This document shows positions 52,309 through 61,471 of a stretch of DNA of 64,000 nt, in pieces; within the stretch, counting starts at the first letter, position 1, and each line of letters begins with the position of its first letter. A program made the translations under genes and the position numbers. Origin of the DNA: Pseudomonas sp. ISL-84 (GTDB lineage: Bacteria > Bacillota > Bacilli > Bacillales > Cytobacillaceae); assembly GCA_018613035.1 (NCBI GenBank), contig JAGGRA010000024.1, positions 41,615 through 105,614 on the forward strand. The letters run 5' to 3'. The notes under the pieces were generated by a model. The model ran no database searches and was not told the DNA's origin. It saw only the letters and a list, made by a program, of their open reading frames with translations.

Positions 52309-54024
52309 TTACAAATTAGTTGCTTCCTTTACAGCTTTTACTACTTCTTCGGCTGTATTCATGTGAAGCGCTTTTTCTGCTAGTGCTTCCATATCCTTTT
52401 TGTTGAGGTGGCTGATTTGGGAACGCGCTTTTAAAATTGAAGTAGCACTCATTGAGAATTCATCTAGCCCCAACCCTAAAAGCAATGGGATCGCAGTTTC
52501 GTCTCCAGCCATTTCCCCGCACATGCCTGCCCATTTTCCTTCTTTATGAGCTGCGTCGATTACCATTTTAACTAATCGCAGAATCGCTGGATTATATGGC
52601 TGATAAAGGTATGATACTCGCTCATTCATCCGGTCTGCAGCCATGGTGTATTGAATCAAATCATTTGTTCCAACACTGAAGAAATCGACTTCTTTTGCAA
52701 ATTGCTCAGCCATAACGGCAGTTGAAGGGATCTCGACCATAATTCCTATTTCAATATGGTCTGCAACCTTTGTTCCTTCGCTTACAAGCTTTTGCTTTTC
52801 TTCTTCAAGGATTGCCTTGCCTTGTCGGAATTCATCAAGTGTAGCAATCATCGGGAACATAATTTTCAAATTCCCGTGAGAGCTGGCTCTTAACAAAGCC
52901 CTTAATTGAGTCCGGAAAATATCCTGTTCCTCAAGACATAAGCGGATTGCACGGAAACCAAGGAAAGGGTTCATTTCCTTTGGAAGATTTAAATATGGAA
53001 GCTCTTTGTCTCCGCCAATATCCAATGTACGGACAACAACTGGTTTCCCTTCCATTCCTTCAAGGACAGCTTTATAGGATTCGAACTGCTCCTCTTCAGT
53101 AGGAAGCTGGTCTCTTCCCATATATAAAAATTCCGTACGGTAAAGGCCGATGCCTTCTCCGCCATTTTCAATTACACCTTTAAGATCTTTAGGAGTACCA
53201 ATGTTAGCTGCCAATTCAACATGGTGGCCATCAGCAGAAACTGATTTTTCATTAACCAGCTTGGCCCACTCAGCCTTTTGCTCCTCGAACATGCGGTGTT
53301 CTTCTTTATACTCGGCTACAGCCTCCGGGGTAGGATTAATATGTACAAGGCCTTTTAATCCATCCACAATGACTAAGTCGCCATTTTTAATTTGCTTCGT
53401 TGATTCCTTTGTGCCTACAACGGCTGGAATTTCCATGGAACGCGCCATGATGGCAGAGTGAGAAGTTCTGCCTCCGATATCAGTTGTAAACCCTTTAACA
53501 AATTGGCGGTTTAACTGAGCCGTATCGGAAGGAGTCAAGTCTTCAGCAATGATGATCACTTCTTCCGCAATCATGCTTGGATTGGCAATCTGGACGCCAA
53601 GCAAATGGGAAAGTACACGTTTGGTTACGTCACGGATATCCGCAGCACGTTCCTTCATGTATTCATTGTCCATTTGTTCAAACATGGTTATAAACATATC
53701 TGCTGTATCTTTTAATGCAGATTCTGCATTAACTTTGTCTGTCTTAATTTTATCTTCAATAGGCGAGATTAGTTCCGGATCACTCAGGACAAGCAGGTGA
53801 GCATCGAAAATAGCCGCTTTATCGGCGCCAAGTTCTTTATGGGCGTTATCGCGGATTACTTCCAGTTCACCTTTTGATGCAGTTAGTGCAGCCTGGAAGC
53901 GTTCAACCTCCTGTGCAGCATCTTCTACTGTTTTTTTTCCAAAAGATAGATCCGGTTCAACCAAACGGTATGCTTTAGCTATAGCGATACCGCTTGATGC
54001 CGCAATTCCATTTAAAAAGCTCAT
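52309..54024 (-). CDS. ptsI: Phosphoenolpyruvate-protein phosphotransferase, enzyme I
   Basis: A 571-residue cytosolic enzyme that takes phosphate from PEP and passes it to HPr. The active-site histidine is in [13 protein letters not shown] (about residue 189). The PEP-binding barrel contains [36 protein letters not shown] and the catalytic Cys in [10 protein letters not shown]. It overlaps ptsH by one base (TAATG), so the two are translationally coupled. A terminator lies beyond the 3' end. Confidence 0.97.
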   Translation of the reverse strand: MSFLNGIAASSGIAIAKAYRLVEPDLSFGKKTVEDAAQEVERFQAALTASKGELEVIRDNAHKELGADKAAIFDAHLLVLSDPELISPIEDKIKTDKVNAESALKDTADMFITMFEQMDNEYMKERAADIRDVTKRVLSHLLGVQIANPSMIAEEVIIIAEDLTPSDTAQLNRQFVKGFTTDIGGRTSHSAIMARSMEIPAVVGTKESTKQIKNGDLVIVDGLKGLVHINPTPEAVAEYKEEHRMFEEQKAEWAKLVNEKSVSADGHHVELAANIGTPKDLKGVIENGGEGIGLYRTEFLYMGRDQLPTEEEQFESYKAVLEGMEGKPVVVRTLDIGGDKELPYLNLPKEMNPFLGFRAIRLCLEEQDIFRTQLRALLRASSHGNLKIMFPMIATLDEFRQGKAILEEEKQKLVSEGTKVADHIEIGIMVEIPSTAVMAEQFAKEVDFFSVGTNDLIQYTMAADRMNERVSYLYQPYNPAILRLVKMVIDAAHKEGKWAGMCGEMAGDETAIPLLLGLGLDEFSMSATSILKARSQISHLNKKDMEALAEKALHMNTAEEVVKAVKEATNL

Positions 54025-54290
54025 TATTCAGCCAAACCTTCTTTTTTCAATGTGTTTTCAAGGCTGTTAAGTGCATCCTGCTCATCGTTACCTTCTGCAA
54101 TGATTGTGATATCAGCACCTTGTCCAACGCCTAAAGACATAACACCCATGATTGATTTCAAGTTTACTTTCTTTTCTTTGTACTCAAGGTGAATTTCAGA
54201 ATCGAACTTGCTTGCAGCTTGTACAAGCATTGTAGCCGGACGAGCGTGAATTCCTGTTTCTGCAGTTACTTTGAATTGTTTTTGAACCAT
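54024..54290 (-). CDS. ptsH: HPr phosphocarrier protein
   Basis: An 88-residue carrier between enzyme I and the sugar-specific enzymes II. The phospho-accepting His15 is in TGIHARPAT and the regulatory Ser46 in [11 protein letters not shown], which is phosphorylated by HPr kinase so that HPr-Ser-P can act as co-repressor of CcpA. AGAAGGAGATTG precedes the ATG. Unlike in B. subtilis, ptsG is not directly upstream; a long non-coding leader region is there instead. Confidence 0.97.
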   Translation of the reverse strand: MVQKQFKVTAETGIHARPATMLVQAASKFDSEIHLEYKEKKVNLKSIMGVMSLGVGQGADITIIAEGNDEQDALNSLENTLKKEGLAE

Positions 54291-54327
54291 ATTGGATCAA
54301 TCTCCTTCTTATAAAAATAAATTTTAA

Positions 54328-54366
54328 TTAAGTTAAGATGTGCAAGGCGTTGCCCCACTAACTTAA
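54328..54366 (-). promoter_or_regulatory. Hairpin in the ptsH leader
   Basis: TTAAGTTA and TAACTTAA pair around a GC-richer centre, about 38 bases upstream of the ptsH start codon. Confidence 0.4.
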
Positions 54367-54713
54367 AAAGCGCGGAACCGGAAAAATATTTGTGAAAACA
54401 GCAGCAGGAAGAAAATATTAAAATCATGCCGGGATGTTTCTATCCTATATGCTGTTTTATTTTTTCCAATGGCCATTTATTCATGTATATAGGTTGTTCA
54501 AAAAGTCCAGAAAAAATAGCAGTCAAATCTCTTCATCGGCTTGCTTCTCGCTTCTTGGAAAAGAAAAGCTTTTCTGCGATGTTTACTCGGAGAAGCTTGC
54601 GCTTCTTGATCTTCTCAGCTCATTTTGTCCTCTTACTTGAACGCTTCCTATTTGTAATCGGGAATTTTCCCGGCAAATATTTAAGTCATCAGACAACTTA
54701 CATCTCAGACAAA

Positions 54714-54742
54714 AGAATAGCATTTCACATACATTTAGACAA
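54714..54742 (-). promoter_or_regulatory. Candidate promoter for ptsHI
   Basis: TTGTCT (54742-54737), 17 bases, TATTCT with TGC extension on the minus strand. The leader would be about 420 bases. Confidence 0.35.
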
Positions 54743-54784
54743 TGAAAAAACTCTAATTTTTCGCGTTTGTTCACACTTTTTTCA

Positions 54785-54798
54785 GTTAAACGCTTTCA
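54785..54798 (-). promoter_or_regulatory. cre-like site upstream of ptsHI
   Basis: TGAAAGCGTTTAAC on the minus strand, matching the cre consensus except its last two positions, about 43 bases upstream of the candidate -35. Confidence 0.4.
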
Positions 54799-54860
54799 TT
54801 TTCCAATCATTTCATTTCTTTTTGTGTATACCTTAGTTGGCTAAATCCATTAAATCCTAT

Positions 54861-55163
54861 TTAGTTTCTTTTCACCATAATAGGGCGATACTTATTCCGC
54901 TTCCGCAAAATTTTCGCTTTTTCCTTATAGTGCAGAATGTTGTAGCTTACTCTCATTTTTGAAACAGTTCCTTTCAGGGCTGTTGAATGATCTTGTTCTT
55001 GGCCGGTATAAATATTAACAAGATCGGCAACCGAGCGTGCCAGCATTTCGATCACATTTTTTAAGTCTTCCGGGTTATAAGCAATATTATCTTCCATCAA
55101 CTGTTCCAATATATCATCCGATAGGCATTTCACTCTGTTCGCTCTTTCTTTTTCCAGATTCAT
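54861..55163 (-). CDS. Hypothetical helical protein
   Basis: A 100-residue soluble, charged, helix-rich protein beginning MNLEKERANRVKCLSDDILEQ, ending in a basic tail (KILRKRNKYRPIMVKRN). GGGGCGGG and GATGAAAA precede the ATG. No membrane segment or known motif; no family recognised. It lies alone between the ptsH upstream region and the FetB-like gene. Confidence 0.65.
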   Translation of the reverse strand: MNLEKERANRVKCLSDDILEQLMEDNIAYNPEDLKNVIEMLARSVADLVNIYTGQEQDHSTALKGTVSKMRVSYNILHYKEKAKILRKRNKYRPIMVKRN

Positions 55164-55254
55164 TTTTCATCCCGCCCCTTTTTAATTGATGCTTCAAATA
55201 TATGCGGGGGAATAGAATGAAATGCTGTAAGAGAGAGTGTTCTTCCTTTTACTA

Positions 55255-56049
55255 TTACTTTCCTTCAGGTAAAAATTGCGCATCTTGATTAAAGAAGGTT
55301 TTATAAGCAAAAAGAATAAAGATAATCACGGATAGCCCTACACTTCCTAAAATGCCAAGTAAGATAACGATTTGATATTCAATTGCCAATAATGGACTCA
55401 CTCCTGAAAGGATTTGCCCTGTCATCATTCCAGGCAAAAAAATAATGCCCATCCCAAGCATATTATTGATAGTCGGCAAAACAGCTGAATCAAAGGCATG
55501 ATTAACATATGGCTTTACCGCTGCTTTTGGATTAGCACCAAGCATTAATGCACCTTCAATCATATCCCGCTGGTTTTTAAAGGACTGCAAAAGTTCCTTT
55601 ACACTTAGTGTGATACCGGTCATTGAATTGCCAATAATCATACCGGCAATTGGTATAAAGTATCGCGGGTCATACCATGGTTCAAAGTTGATAACTACAA
55701 AGTTAAAAAAGAGAAGGCAAAACTTTGTGCCAGTAACCATGGAAATAGCTATTGTTTTTTTCAGGCTGCCTGGAAGGGGCGTACCTGCCTGCTTATAGAT
55801 GGTACAAATCGCAAAACCTTCCATAATAATGATTACAGCCATGGTTAATGCCGGGTTGGAAAAATCAAAAAGATAGGTTAGAACATAACCCGCAATCACA
55901 AGCTGGAGCGTCATACGGAAGGCAGCAATTATGAGTACTTTTTCACGTGCTATTCCTCTCATCTTAAAAATAAAAATGAGAAAAAGGACGAAGATATAAG
56001 CTGAAATTAGCCTCCAAAGTTCTATATCTATGATCCCGCTGTTTTCCAT
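55255..56049 (-). CDS. FetB/UPF0014-family ABC permease
   Basis: A 264-residue membrane protein with about seven hydrophobic segments. It carries the UPF0014 signatures IAGMIIGNSMTGITL and GALMLGANPKAAVKP, followed by LPGMMTGQILSGVSPL. E. coli FetAB (YbbLM) of this family exports iron and protects against peroxide; the substrate here is inferred only. AGGAGGGGC precedes the ATG. The ATPase gene lies 25 bases upstream in the same operon. Confidence 0.88.
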   Translation of the reverse strand: MENSGIIDIELWRLISAYIFVLFLIFIFKMRGIAREKVLIIAAFRMTLQLVIAGYVLTYLFDFSNPALTMAVIIIMEGFAICTIYKQAGTPLPGSLKKTIAISMVTGTKFCLLFFNFVVINFEPWYDPRYFIPIAGMIIGNSMTGITLSVKELLQSFKNQRDMIEGALMLGANPKAAVKPYVNHAFDSAVLPTINNMLGMGIIFLPGMMTGQILSGVSPLLAIEYQIVILLGILGSVGLSVIIFILFAYKTFFNQDAQFLPEGK

Positions 56050-56074
56050 AGCTGCCCCTCCTATTTAAAATTTT

Positions 56075-56710
56075 TCATTCCTGCAGCTGAGCCAGATCGA
56101 TCATGTCCTCCCCAAAATGATCGATTGCTTTCTTTGAGTGGGTAATCATAATAATAGAAGCCTGTTTTTTCTTAACTTCTGTAATAAAGTTCCCCAAAAC
56201 CTTTAATTCTGTTTCTTCATCCAATGCTGAAGTCGGCTCATCCAGCAGGTAAGTTTCAGCTTCCAGCAGGAGAACCCTTGCTAATGCCAATCGCTGTTTC
56301 TCCCCGCCTGAAAGATTACCGGAATCTTCATTAAGTTCCTTTTCCAGATGCATTTTATGTATAGCCTGCTCAAGGATCTCATCCCCCACCGAATCCTTTT
56401 CAGTCAACTTAAAACCAATATGCAGATTTTCTTTAATCGTGCCGGGAAAAATTAATGGAGTTTGCGATAGCATTATTACCTTTCTTCTAAGCTGGATGGA
56501 ATCTATATCTTCTAATGATGTACCTTTGTAATAAATCTCACCTTTATCAGGCGACAGCATTTTATTCATCATTTTTAGCAATGTGGACTTACCGGCACCG
56601 CTCTCACCCATAATACAAGTTACCCTTCCAGCGTAGACCTCAAGGTTAGGAAGGGTAAGGATGTCACCATAGCGCAGTTTCTTTATTGCAAATAACAAAT
56701 TTCCAGTCAT
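56075..56710 (-). CDS. FetA-like ABC ATPase
   Basis: A 211-residue ATPase. Walker A is MGESGAGKST, the Q-loop MLSQTP, the signature LSGGEKQRLALARVL, Walker B TYLLDEPTSALD and the H-loop MITHS: all canonical. With the following permease it forms the FetAB-type pair. The ATG at 56710 has AAAGGAG 8 bases upstream; a GTG six codons earlier is possible. Confidence 0.88.
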   Translation of the reverse strand: MTGNLLFAIKKLRYGDILTLPNLEVYAGRVTCIMGESGAGKSTLLKMMNKMLSPDKGEIYYKGTSLEDIDSIQLRRKVIMLSQTPLIFPGTIKENLHIGFKLTEKDSVGDEILEQAIHKMHLEKELNEDSGNLSGGEKQRLALARVLLLEAETYLLDEPTSALDEETELKVLGNFITEVKKKQASIIMITHSKKAIDHFGEDMIDLAQLQE

Positions 56711-56835
56711 AGACATCTCCTTTTCCACTCCCCTTTACCCAATATAATATCCACTTAATCACAATAGCTATGTATCATGATGCCTATCAAAAAAACAAAA
56801 CCTATTCCCATCATGAGAAAAGGCTTTACTGGATA

Positions 56836-58104
56836 CTATTTTTTATGTATTTTCTCTGTGAAGCTGTTTTTTTGTTTAGCACGCTTCTCTTGAACATTTT
56901 TTTTCTTTATTTCTATGAGTTCTTTTTTCTTTTTGTCGACTTCCTGCTTATATTCAATGAAATTCTCAAAGCCTTCAGAAGGGCTGTAACGGACCTGCTC
57001 ATAAACAGCTACAATCTTGTCATATTCCTTTAACCCAATTCTCCCCATCCATTCAGATAAGCTTTCAAACTCATACCGGCCAAGCTGAAGCTTCGCCGCA
57101 AGTTTTTCCATTTGATAAATTTCCTTCCGAATACGATTTTCAGGTGAACTGTTTTTAAATCTTCTGAAAGGCGAAGACCCTCTATTTAAAGCTGTATTGC
57201 TAATCCTATAGGAACTGGCATCCATCCCCTTCCGTTCGGGTCTAACAAGCTTATTCTTTTTGTAAATATAAATAAACAAACATACTAACACAGCACAAAA
57301 CAAAGCCGTTAATAATATAGCTGGATCAAAAAAGTGCTCATTTTCCCCAAGTTCAACCACTTCTTCAGGGAGCTCACTTTTTTGCTCGTTTTCATTTTCA
57401 GGAAATAGTTTCATTTCTTCTGTCCAGTCTTTCTTCTCTGCCCAAATAAACAATGGAGAAGCGATGAACGCAGCGGCTGACGCAATTATTTTTAAAATGC
57501 CAAAAAATATTGCTTTAAAAATGCTCATGCCGGAAGCAATCAATAATCCGGCAGCTCCAATTAGGCCTGAAAAGGAAATGAAATACAGTAAGAGTTTTTT
57601 CTTTTCCTCATTTTCTGCATCTGAATCAAGAAGACGCTTTATAAAACCGCCTGCAACAAGGAAAAACAGCTTAAGAAGCATCAATCCAACAATCTCTTCA
57701 GTATAAATTCCGGATAAGATTGCAGAAAAAACAAGCAGGAAAGTGCCCGTAAAAATGGTTAGGAGAGCCCATCCACCTTCTGGCTTTTTGTCGTGTTCAT
57801 TAAAGTTAACAAGCGTTCTCCAAAAAACAAAAAAACTTAACAAAACCATAAATGGGACAGAAAAAGAGAGAAGTCTTCCCGTTATAAATATATATGGCAT
57901 GACAGTTACAATAAAAAGAATCCTTGCCTTTTCCTTAAACCTGTAAAGAAGGGAAGCAAACAATAATGCTGCAGGGAAAACAAGAATAAAATAATTTAAT
58001 AAAGGCACTTCTGTCTCTTTAGCCATATAAAAAGGAAATAGCAGCAGCGCTCCAAAAAGGATTTCTATCCCGAGAAGATAAGTCACTTCAAACAGTTTTT
58101 TCAT
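56836..58104 (-). CDS. Membrane protein with C-terminal DUF4129-like region
   Basis: A 422-residue membrane protein with about seven to eight N-terminal hydrophobic segments (to about residue 215), an acidic extracytoplasmic loop, another membrane segment (about 265-285) and a long cytosolic basic tail that includes SLSEWMGRIGLKEYDKIVAVYEQVRYSP, which resembles the DUF4129 tail of transglutaminase-like proteins. The transglutaminase core normally found between is absent. It overlaps the DUF58 gene by 4 bases (ATGA) and is the last gene of the moxR operon. Function unknown. Confidence 0.75.
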   Translation of the reverse strand: MKKLFEVTYLLGIEILFGALLLFPFYMAKETEVPLLNYFILVFPAALLFASLLYRFKEKARILFIVTVMPYIFITGRLLSFSVPFMVLLSFFVFWRTLVNFNEHDKKPEGGWALLTIFTGTFLLVFSAILSGIYTEEIVGLMLLKLFFLVAGGFIKRLLDSDAENEEKKKLLLYFISFSGLIGAAGLLIASGMSIFKAIFFGILKIIASAAAFIASPLFIWAEKKDWTEEMKLFPENENEQKSELPEEVVELGENEHFFDPAILLTALFCAVLVCLFIYIYKKNKLVRPERKGMDASSYRISNTALNRGSSPFRRFKNSSPENRIRKEIYQMEKLAAKLQLGRYEFESLSEWMGRIGLKEYDKIVAVYEQVRYSPSEGFENFIEYKQEVDKKKKELIEIKKKNVQEKRAKQKNSFTEKIHKK

Positions 58105-59297
58105 CGTCCGGCCACTTCTGTTATCTTCAATTGGAGGGGCTGGATCACGGCATCTTTGTCAGAAAGATACAATTCATATAATAATGCCCCTTTTCGGTTA
58201 ATCAAATTGAACACCTTTATAGTACTGGGTTTGCTTTGACCAGCATGAATAAAGTAAGGCTGAACGGCTAGTTTCCTTCCATAAAATGAAAGCATTTTTT
58301 CATATGGGTACAAAGATGAATGGTTATCAACAAGTGCCAATGTTTCAAGTACCTTTTGAAGATGCTCTTTACCTGAACCAGCAGGAATAAAATAAAAAGG
58401 AGTGCTGCCGGCAACACGAATATTTATACATAGAGAAAAAGGAATTTCTTGTTTCACCCAGTAATAAGCCATATCTGCTGCCCCGCTGATCAATTCTTCA
58501 AGATGGCCGGAGATTGAATGCCCCTCCGAAACATTCAAAGAGATATTCCAGCCTGTTTCTGCCACTCTATCAAAAATTTTTGTTTGCAAGTTTTGTTTTC
58601 TTGCACTGGCCTTCCAATGGATCCTATTAAAGCTGTCAGTGGATACATACTGCCTGATTCCTGCAGGTGAAAGACGATCCTCAAAGAGTGAGTAGGCTGC
58701 CTGGGAAATACCCTGGCGATCCTTAAAGAAGGACAGTTTATTTTTAACAGGAAGCCGTACCGGGTATACTAGAGCTTCTTGCTTTATCTGTGCTCTGTAT
58801 TCAAGAATTGTCTCTCCAAACCCTAAAAAATGGGGAACATACAGTTCCAGTCTTCTAATTTTCGCAACTCCCCTTTTTCTCGCAGCAAAGGGTATGGTTA
58901 CTATTTTTTGTTCATTATAATTTAAGGTGAAAGGTATATTTAATTCGTATCTTCCCAGCCTTTCTGCCAATTCATAATTTAGCGGTGCAACACTATCATC
59001 AAAAAAGACCTTAAGTTCGCCTCTTAAGATGGGCAGCCCTTTGTTTTCAAACTTCAAGGTCCAATTGCCCTCTTCATTAGGAAAAAATTTAAGTCTTTTT
59101 TTAGGGTTCTGCATTACAAGATTTTTCCCCAGATTCTTCATATAAAATGAATTAGCAGAAATTAGCAGAAGAAATATAACGGCAGCCAGGAAAACCTGCC
59201 AGGATTTAAAATAAAAGCTAGCCAGTAATAAAAAGATTCCCAATATGCCTGTAAGAGACAATGAGTTGTCTTCTACACTAAACTTTTTCCACTCCAT
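58101..59297 (-). CDS. DUF58 protein (YeaD-like)
   Basis: A 398-residue protein with two N-terminal membrane helices (about 15-50), an immunoglobulin-like extracytoplasmic or linker region and the DUF58 domain, whose signature reads DSFNRIHWKASARKQNLQTK (about 215-235). DUF58 proteins resemble von Willebrand A domains and act with MoxR ATPases. The ATG at 59297 follows the moxR stop by one base, with AGGTG inside moxR, so translation is coupled. Confidence 0.88.
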   Translation of the reverse strand: MEWKKFSVEDNSLSLTGILGIFLLLASFYFKSWQVFLAAVIFLLLISANSFYMKNLGKNLVMQNPKKRLKFFPNEEGNWTLKFENKGLPILRGELKVFFDDSVAPLNYELAERLGRYELNIPFTLNYNEQKIVTIPFAARKRGVAKIRRLELYVPHFLGFGETILEYRAQIKQEALVYPVRLPVKNKLSFFKDRQGISQAAYSLFEDRLSPAGIRQYVSTDSFNRIHWKASARKQNLQTKIFDRVAETGWNISLNVSEGHSISGHLEELISGAADMAYYWVKQEIPFSLCINIRVAGSTPFYFIPAGSGKEHLQKVLETLALVDNHSSLYPYEKMLSFYGRKLAVQPYFIHAGQSKPSTIKVFNLINRKGALLYELYLSDKDAVIQPLQLKITEVAGR

Positions 59298-59298
59298 A

Positions 59299-60240
59299 CT
59301 AGAAAGCACCTGACTCTACAGGAACCGGTACTGACTCTAACACATCCTGGAGGACGGACTCTGGAGTTTTTGTCATGGATGCTTCGGTTGAAAGAAAAAT
59401 CCTGTGACCAAGCACATACGGTACCATAAATTTAATATCATTTGGCACTACATAATTTCTGCCTTCCAAAAACGCCTTCCCCTGAGAGGCTTTCATCAAA
59501 GCCAGCGTTCCCCTCGGGCTTACACCCAACTCAATATCGGCATGCTCACGCGTTTTCCGGACTAGTTCAAGCAGATAGGACTCAACGGGCTCATTCATGC
59601 CGACTTTGCCGGCAGTTTCTTTCAGTTTGTCTATTTCATCTGCCGTTAGAACTGCGTTGACCTTAACGGATGCTGTCCCTGTTTTATACATTTTCAGCAT
59701 AGTTCTTTCCTCTGCGAGACTTGGATAATCAATTGCCAGCTTCATAAAAAATCGATCAAGCTGTGCAACTGGAAGAGGAAAAGTTCCCTGCTGAGATTCA
59801 AACGGATTTTGGGTTGCGATGACCATAAATGGAGTACTCAGGGAAATAGTATGGCCATCAATGGTTACCTGTCGTTCCTCCATCACTTCCAAAAGACTCG
59901 ACTGAGTTCTGGGAGTTGCACGATTAATTTCATCTGCCAAAACAATATTAGCGACAATCGGCCCCTGGTGGAATTCAAATTCCTGCTTTTTGGGATTGAA
60001 GAATTGGATGCCAGTCACATCACTTGGCAGAACATCCGGTGTAAACTGGATGCGCGAAAACTTCCCATTAATGGACTGGGCAAAAGATTTGGCAAGCATC
60101 GTCTTACCTGTTCCAGGAACACTTTCCAATAAAATATGCCCATTAAACAGCAAAGAAATAGCCAGCAGCTCTGCCTGTTGTTCCTTCCCTGCTATTACTT
60201 TATTTATCTCTTTTTTTAGTTTGTCCAAATATTCCATCAT
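59299..60240 (-). CDS. MoxR-family AAA+ ATPase
   Basis: A 313-residue AAA+ ATPase. Walker A is SVPGTGKTML (about residue 40), Walker B VLADEINRATPRTQSSLLEVMEE, sensor 1 VIATQNPFESQGT-like, and sensor 2 in VSPRGTLAL. MoxR ATPases are thought to be chaperones for assembly of partner complexes, often with DUF58 proteins, as here. ACAGGGGGA precedes the ATG. First gene of the operon moxR-DUF58-DUF4129-like; it is divergent from the PilZ gene. Confidence 0.92.
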   Translation of the reverse strand: MMEYLDKLKKEINKVIAGKEQQAELLAISLLFNGHILLESVPGTGKTMLAKSFAQSINGKFSRIQFTPDVLPSDVTGIQFFNPKKQEFEFHQGPIVANIVLADEINRATPRTQSSLLEVMEERQVTIDGHTISLSTPFMVIATQNPFESQQGTFPLPVAQLDRFFMKLAIDYPSLAEERTMLKMYKTGTASVKVNAVLTADEIDKLKETAGKVGMNEPVESYLLELVRKTREHADIELGVSPRGTLALMKASQGKAFLEGRNYVVPNDIKFMVPYVLGHRIFLSTEASMTKTPESVLQDVLESVPVPVESGAF

Positions 60241-60375
60241 TTCCCCCTGTAATCTATCCTTATTAGTTGTTTCAAAAGTAATTTTTTAATTGCATTATTT
60301 CTCTTAAGTGGTATGATTTTACTAAATAATTTCTCTTATTACAATAATTTCATTATTTGAAACAGGTGATTGCTA

Positions 60376-60759
60376 ATGAGATATAAAAGGGAAGAAGCCT
60401 TCCGATTCCAATTTCGGACTCCGCTGGAAGGTAAAGTGAAAATTGTTCATATCAATGGGAAGAAACAAGAAACCCCAAGTTTTCCTGCAGCCATTATGGA
60501 TATCAGCCCGAACGGAACCAAGTTTAAATCTCCTATGGACCTATCCATTGGTGAAAACCAATACCTCATAGAAATTAGTTTTAACTTAAATGCAAACACA
60601 ATCAGAATGCTTGGTGAGCCAGTCTGGAAAAAGGCTGCCGGCTCCGAAGCTATTTATGGTTTTAGCGGTCTTGAGGATGAACAAACCCGCCGAGAGATTA
60701 TCCAGACATTGAAAGAATACTCAAAAAAATTATACCACGATTTAAAAACGAAACAGTAA
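60376..60759 (+). CDS. PilZ-domain protein
   Basis: A 127-residue single-domain protein. The second c-di-GMP motif is clear (MDISPNGTKFKSP, the D/NxSxxG pattern). The first reads RYKREEAFRF, where the two key arginines are four rather than three residues apart, so binding may differ from the canonical mode. ACAGGTGATT precedes the ATG at 60376. It would be a possible reader of c-di-GMP. A terminator follows. Confidence 0.8.
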   Translation: MRYKREEAFRFQFRTPLEGKVKIVHINGKKQETPSFPAAIMDISPNGTKFKSPMDLSIGENQYLIEISFNLNANTIRMLGEPVWKKAAGSEAIYGFSGLEDEQTRREIIQTLKEYSKKLYHDLKTKQ

Positions 60760-60789
60760 AATGCCACCAGACTAAATATCATCCAAATC

Positions 60790-60826
60790 AAAAATACGCC
60801 CTGTTTATTCGCCATGGCGTATTTTT
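60790..60826. terminator. Terminator after the PilZ gene
   Basis: AAAAATACGCC and GGCGTATTTTT with a 15-base loop; bidirectional. Confidence 0.8.
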
Positions 60827-60831
60827 ATCTT

Positions 60832-61203
60832 CTATACAGCTTTTAAATTTTTCAGGATGTTCCAAACAAATAAGAAGATTCCAACAGCCGTAATGGTAGC
60901 GCCGATTGCAGTTCCCGGCAGAAAGGCATTATTTCCTGATACAAGAACCATTGCAAGTGAAAGCATCATAATTGGAAGCCCGATATTGTGGAGCCAAAAA
61001 TGCCATTTTCCTGCATTGTTTTCAGCTAAAACTGGAAACAAATAATAGAGGATACCTGCTAGAGTCAGAGATGTCCAGCCAAGTAAATTAATATGGACAT
61101 GGACAGGCGCTAATAAATAGGAATGAGTACTCGACATATAATACCCCAGCAGGACACCAACCGCAAAATACACAGATGAAATCTTAATCATGGTAACTCC
61201 CAT
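60832..61203 (-). CDS. Heme-copper-oxidase subunit I-like small membrane protein
   Basis: A 123-residue membrane protein with about four helices. Histidines occur in the order HSYLLAPVHVHINLLGW and KWHFWLHNIGLP, reminiscent of the haem-binding helices of cytochrome oxidase subunit I, but the protein is far too short to be a complete subunit. Such short homologues occur widely in Bacilli; the role is unknown, perhaps haem or nitric-oxide related. The ATG at 61203 has GGAGGGAGGGG upstream. Confidence 0.78.
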   Translation of the reverse strand: MGVTMIKISSVYFAVGVLLGYYMSSTHSYLLAPVHVHINLLGWTSLTLAGILYYLFPVLAENNAGKWHFWLHNIGLPIMMLSLAMVLVSGNNAFLPGTAIGATITAVGIFLFVWNILKNLKAV

Positions 61204-61300
61204 ACGATCCCCTCCCTCCTCTAAATGCATGAAAGCATTTAAAGGATATGAGTAAAAGGAACCATTTAGAACAGGGTGCTTGTTACTATTTTCATCATTT

Positions 61301-61318
61301 TAATGTTTTTTAACATTA
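61301..61318. promoter_or_regulatory. Dyad upstream of the 25-residue gene
   Basis: TAATGTT-N4-AACATTA, perfect 7-bp arms, between two divergent genes. Confidence 0.35.
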
Positions 61319-61388
61319 TCTTTACAACAGAATTATAACCTCTTAAAGAAGATTGTTTACTCTTGTTAAAAAGGCAGGAGGAGAGCAG

Positions 61389-61466
61389 ATGTTTTTTCAA
61401 ATTCTTTTATGCATTCTTTTTATTGGTGCAGTTTTTCTGCTAAATATTGTCTTGCTGCGCAAGTAG
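61389..61466 (+). CDS. 25-residue single-helix membrane peptide
   Basis: A tiny ORF starting MFFQILLCILFIGAVFLLN and ending in LRK: one complete transmembrane helix with a basic end. GGAGGAGAG lies at proper distance before the ATG. It is in the gap between the oxidase-like gene and an SDR gene. Small peptides of this kind (for example CydS) often stabilise oxidases or other membrane complexes; a link with the divergent oxidase-like gene is only inferred. Confidence 0.5.
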   Translation: MFFQILLCILFIGAVFLLNIVLLRK

Positions 61467-61471
61467 CCTGT

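Larger units (their letters stand above)
54291..54860 (-). promoter_or_regulatory. ptsH upstream region
   Basis: About 570 bases without a credible gene (the 136-codon ORF on + has no ribosome-binding site or family). It holds a hairpin (54328-54366), a possible promoter (54714-54742) and a cre-like site (54785-54798). Confidence 0.5.

Noticed and set aside
54426..54836. 136-codon ORF on + upstream of ptsH
   Set aside because: Composition is dominated by Phe, Ser, His and Leu as in AT-rich antisense frames, with no ribosome-binding site; a TTGTTCAAAAAGTCC stretch in it did not lead to a recognisable element.
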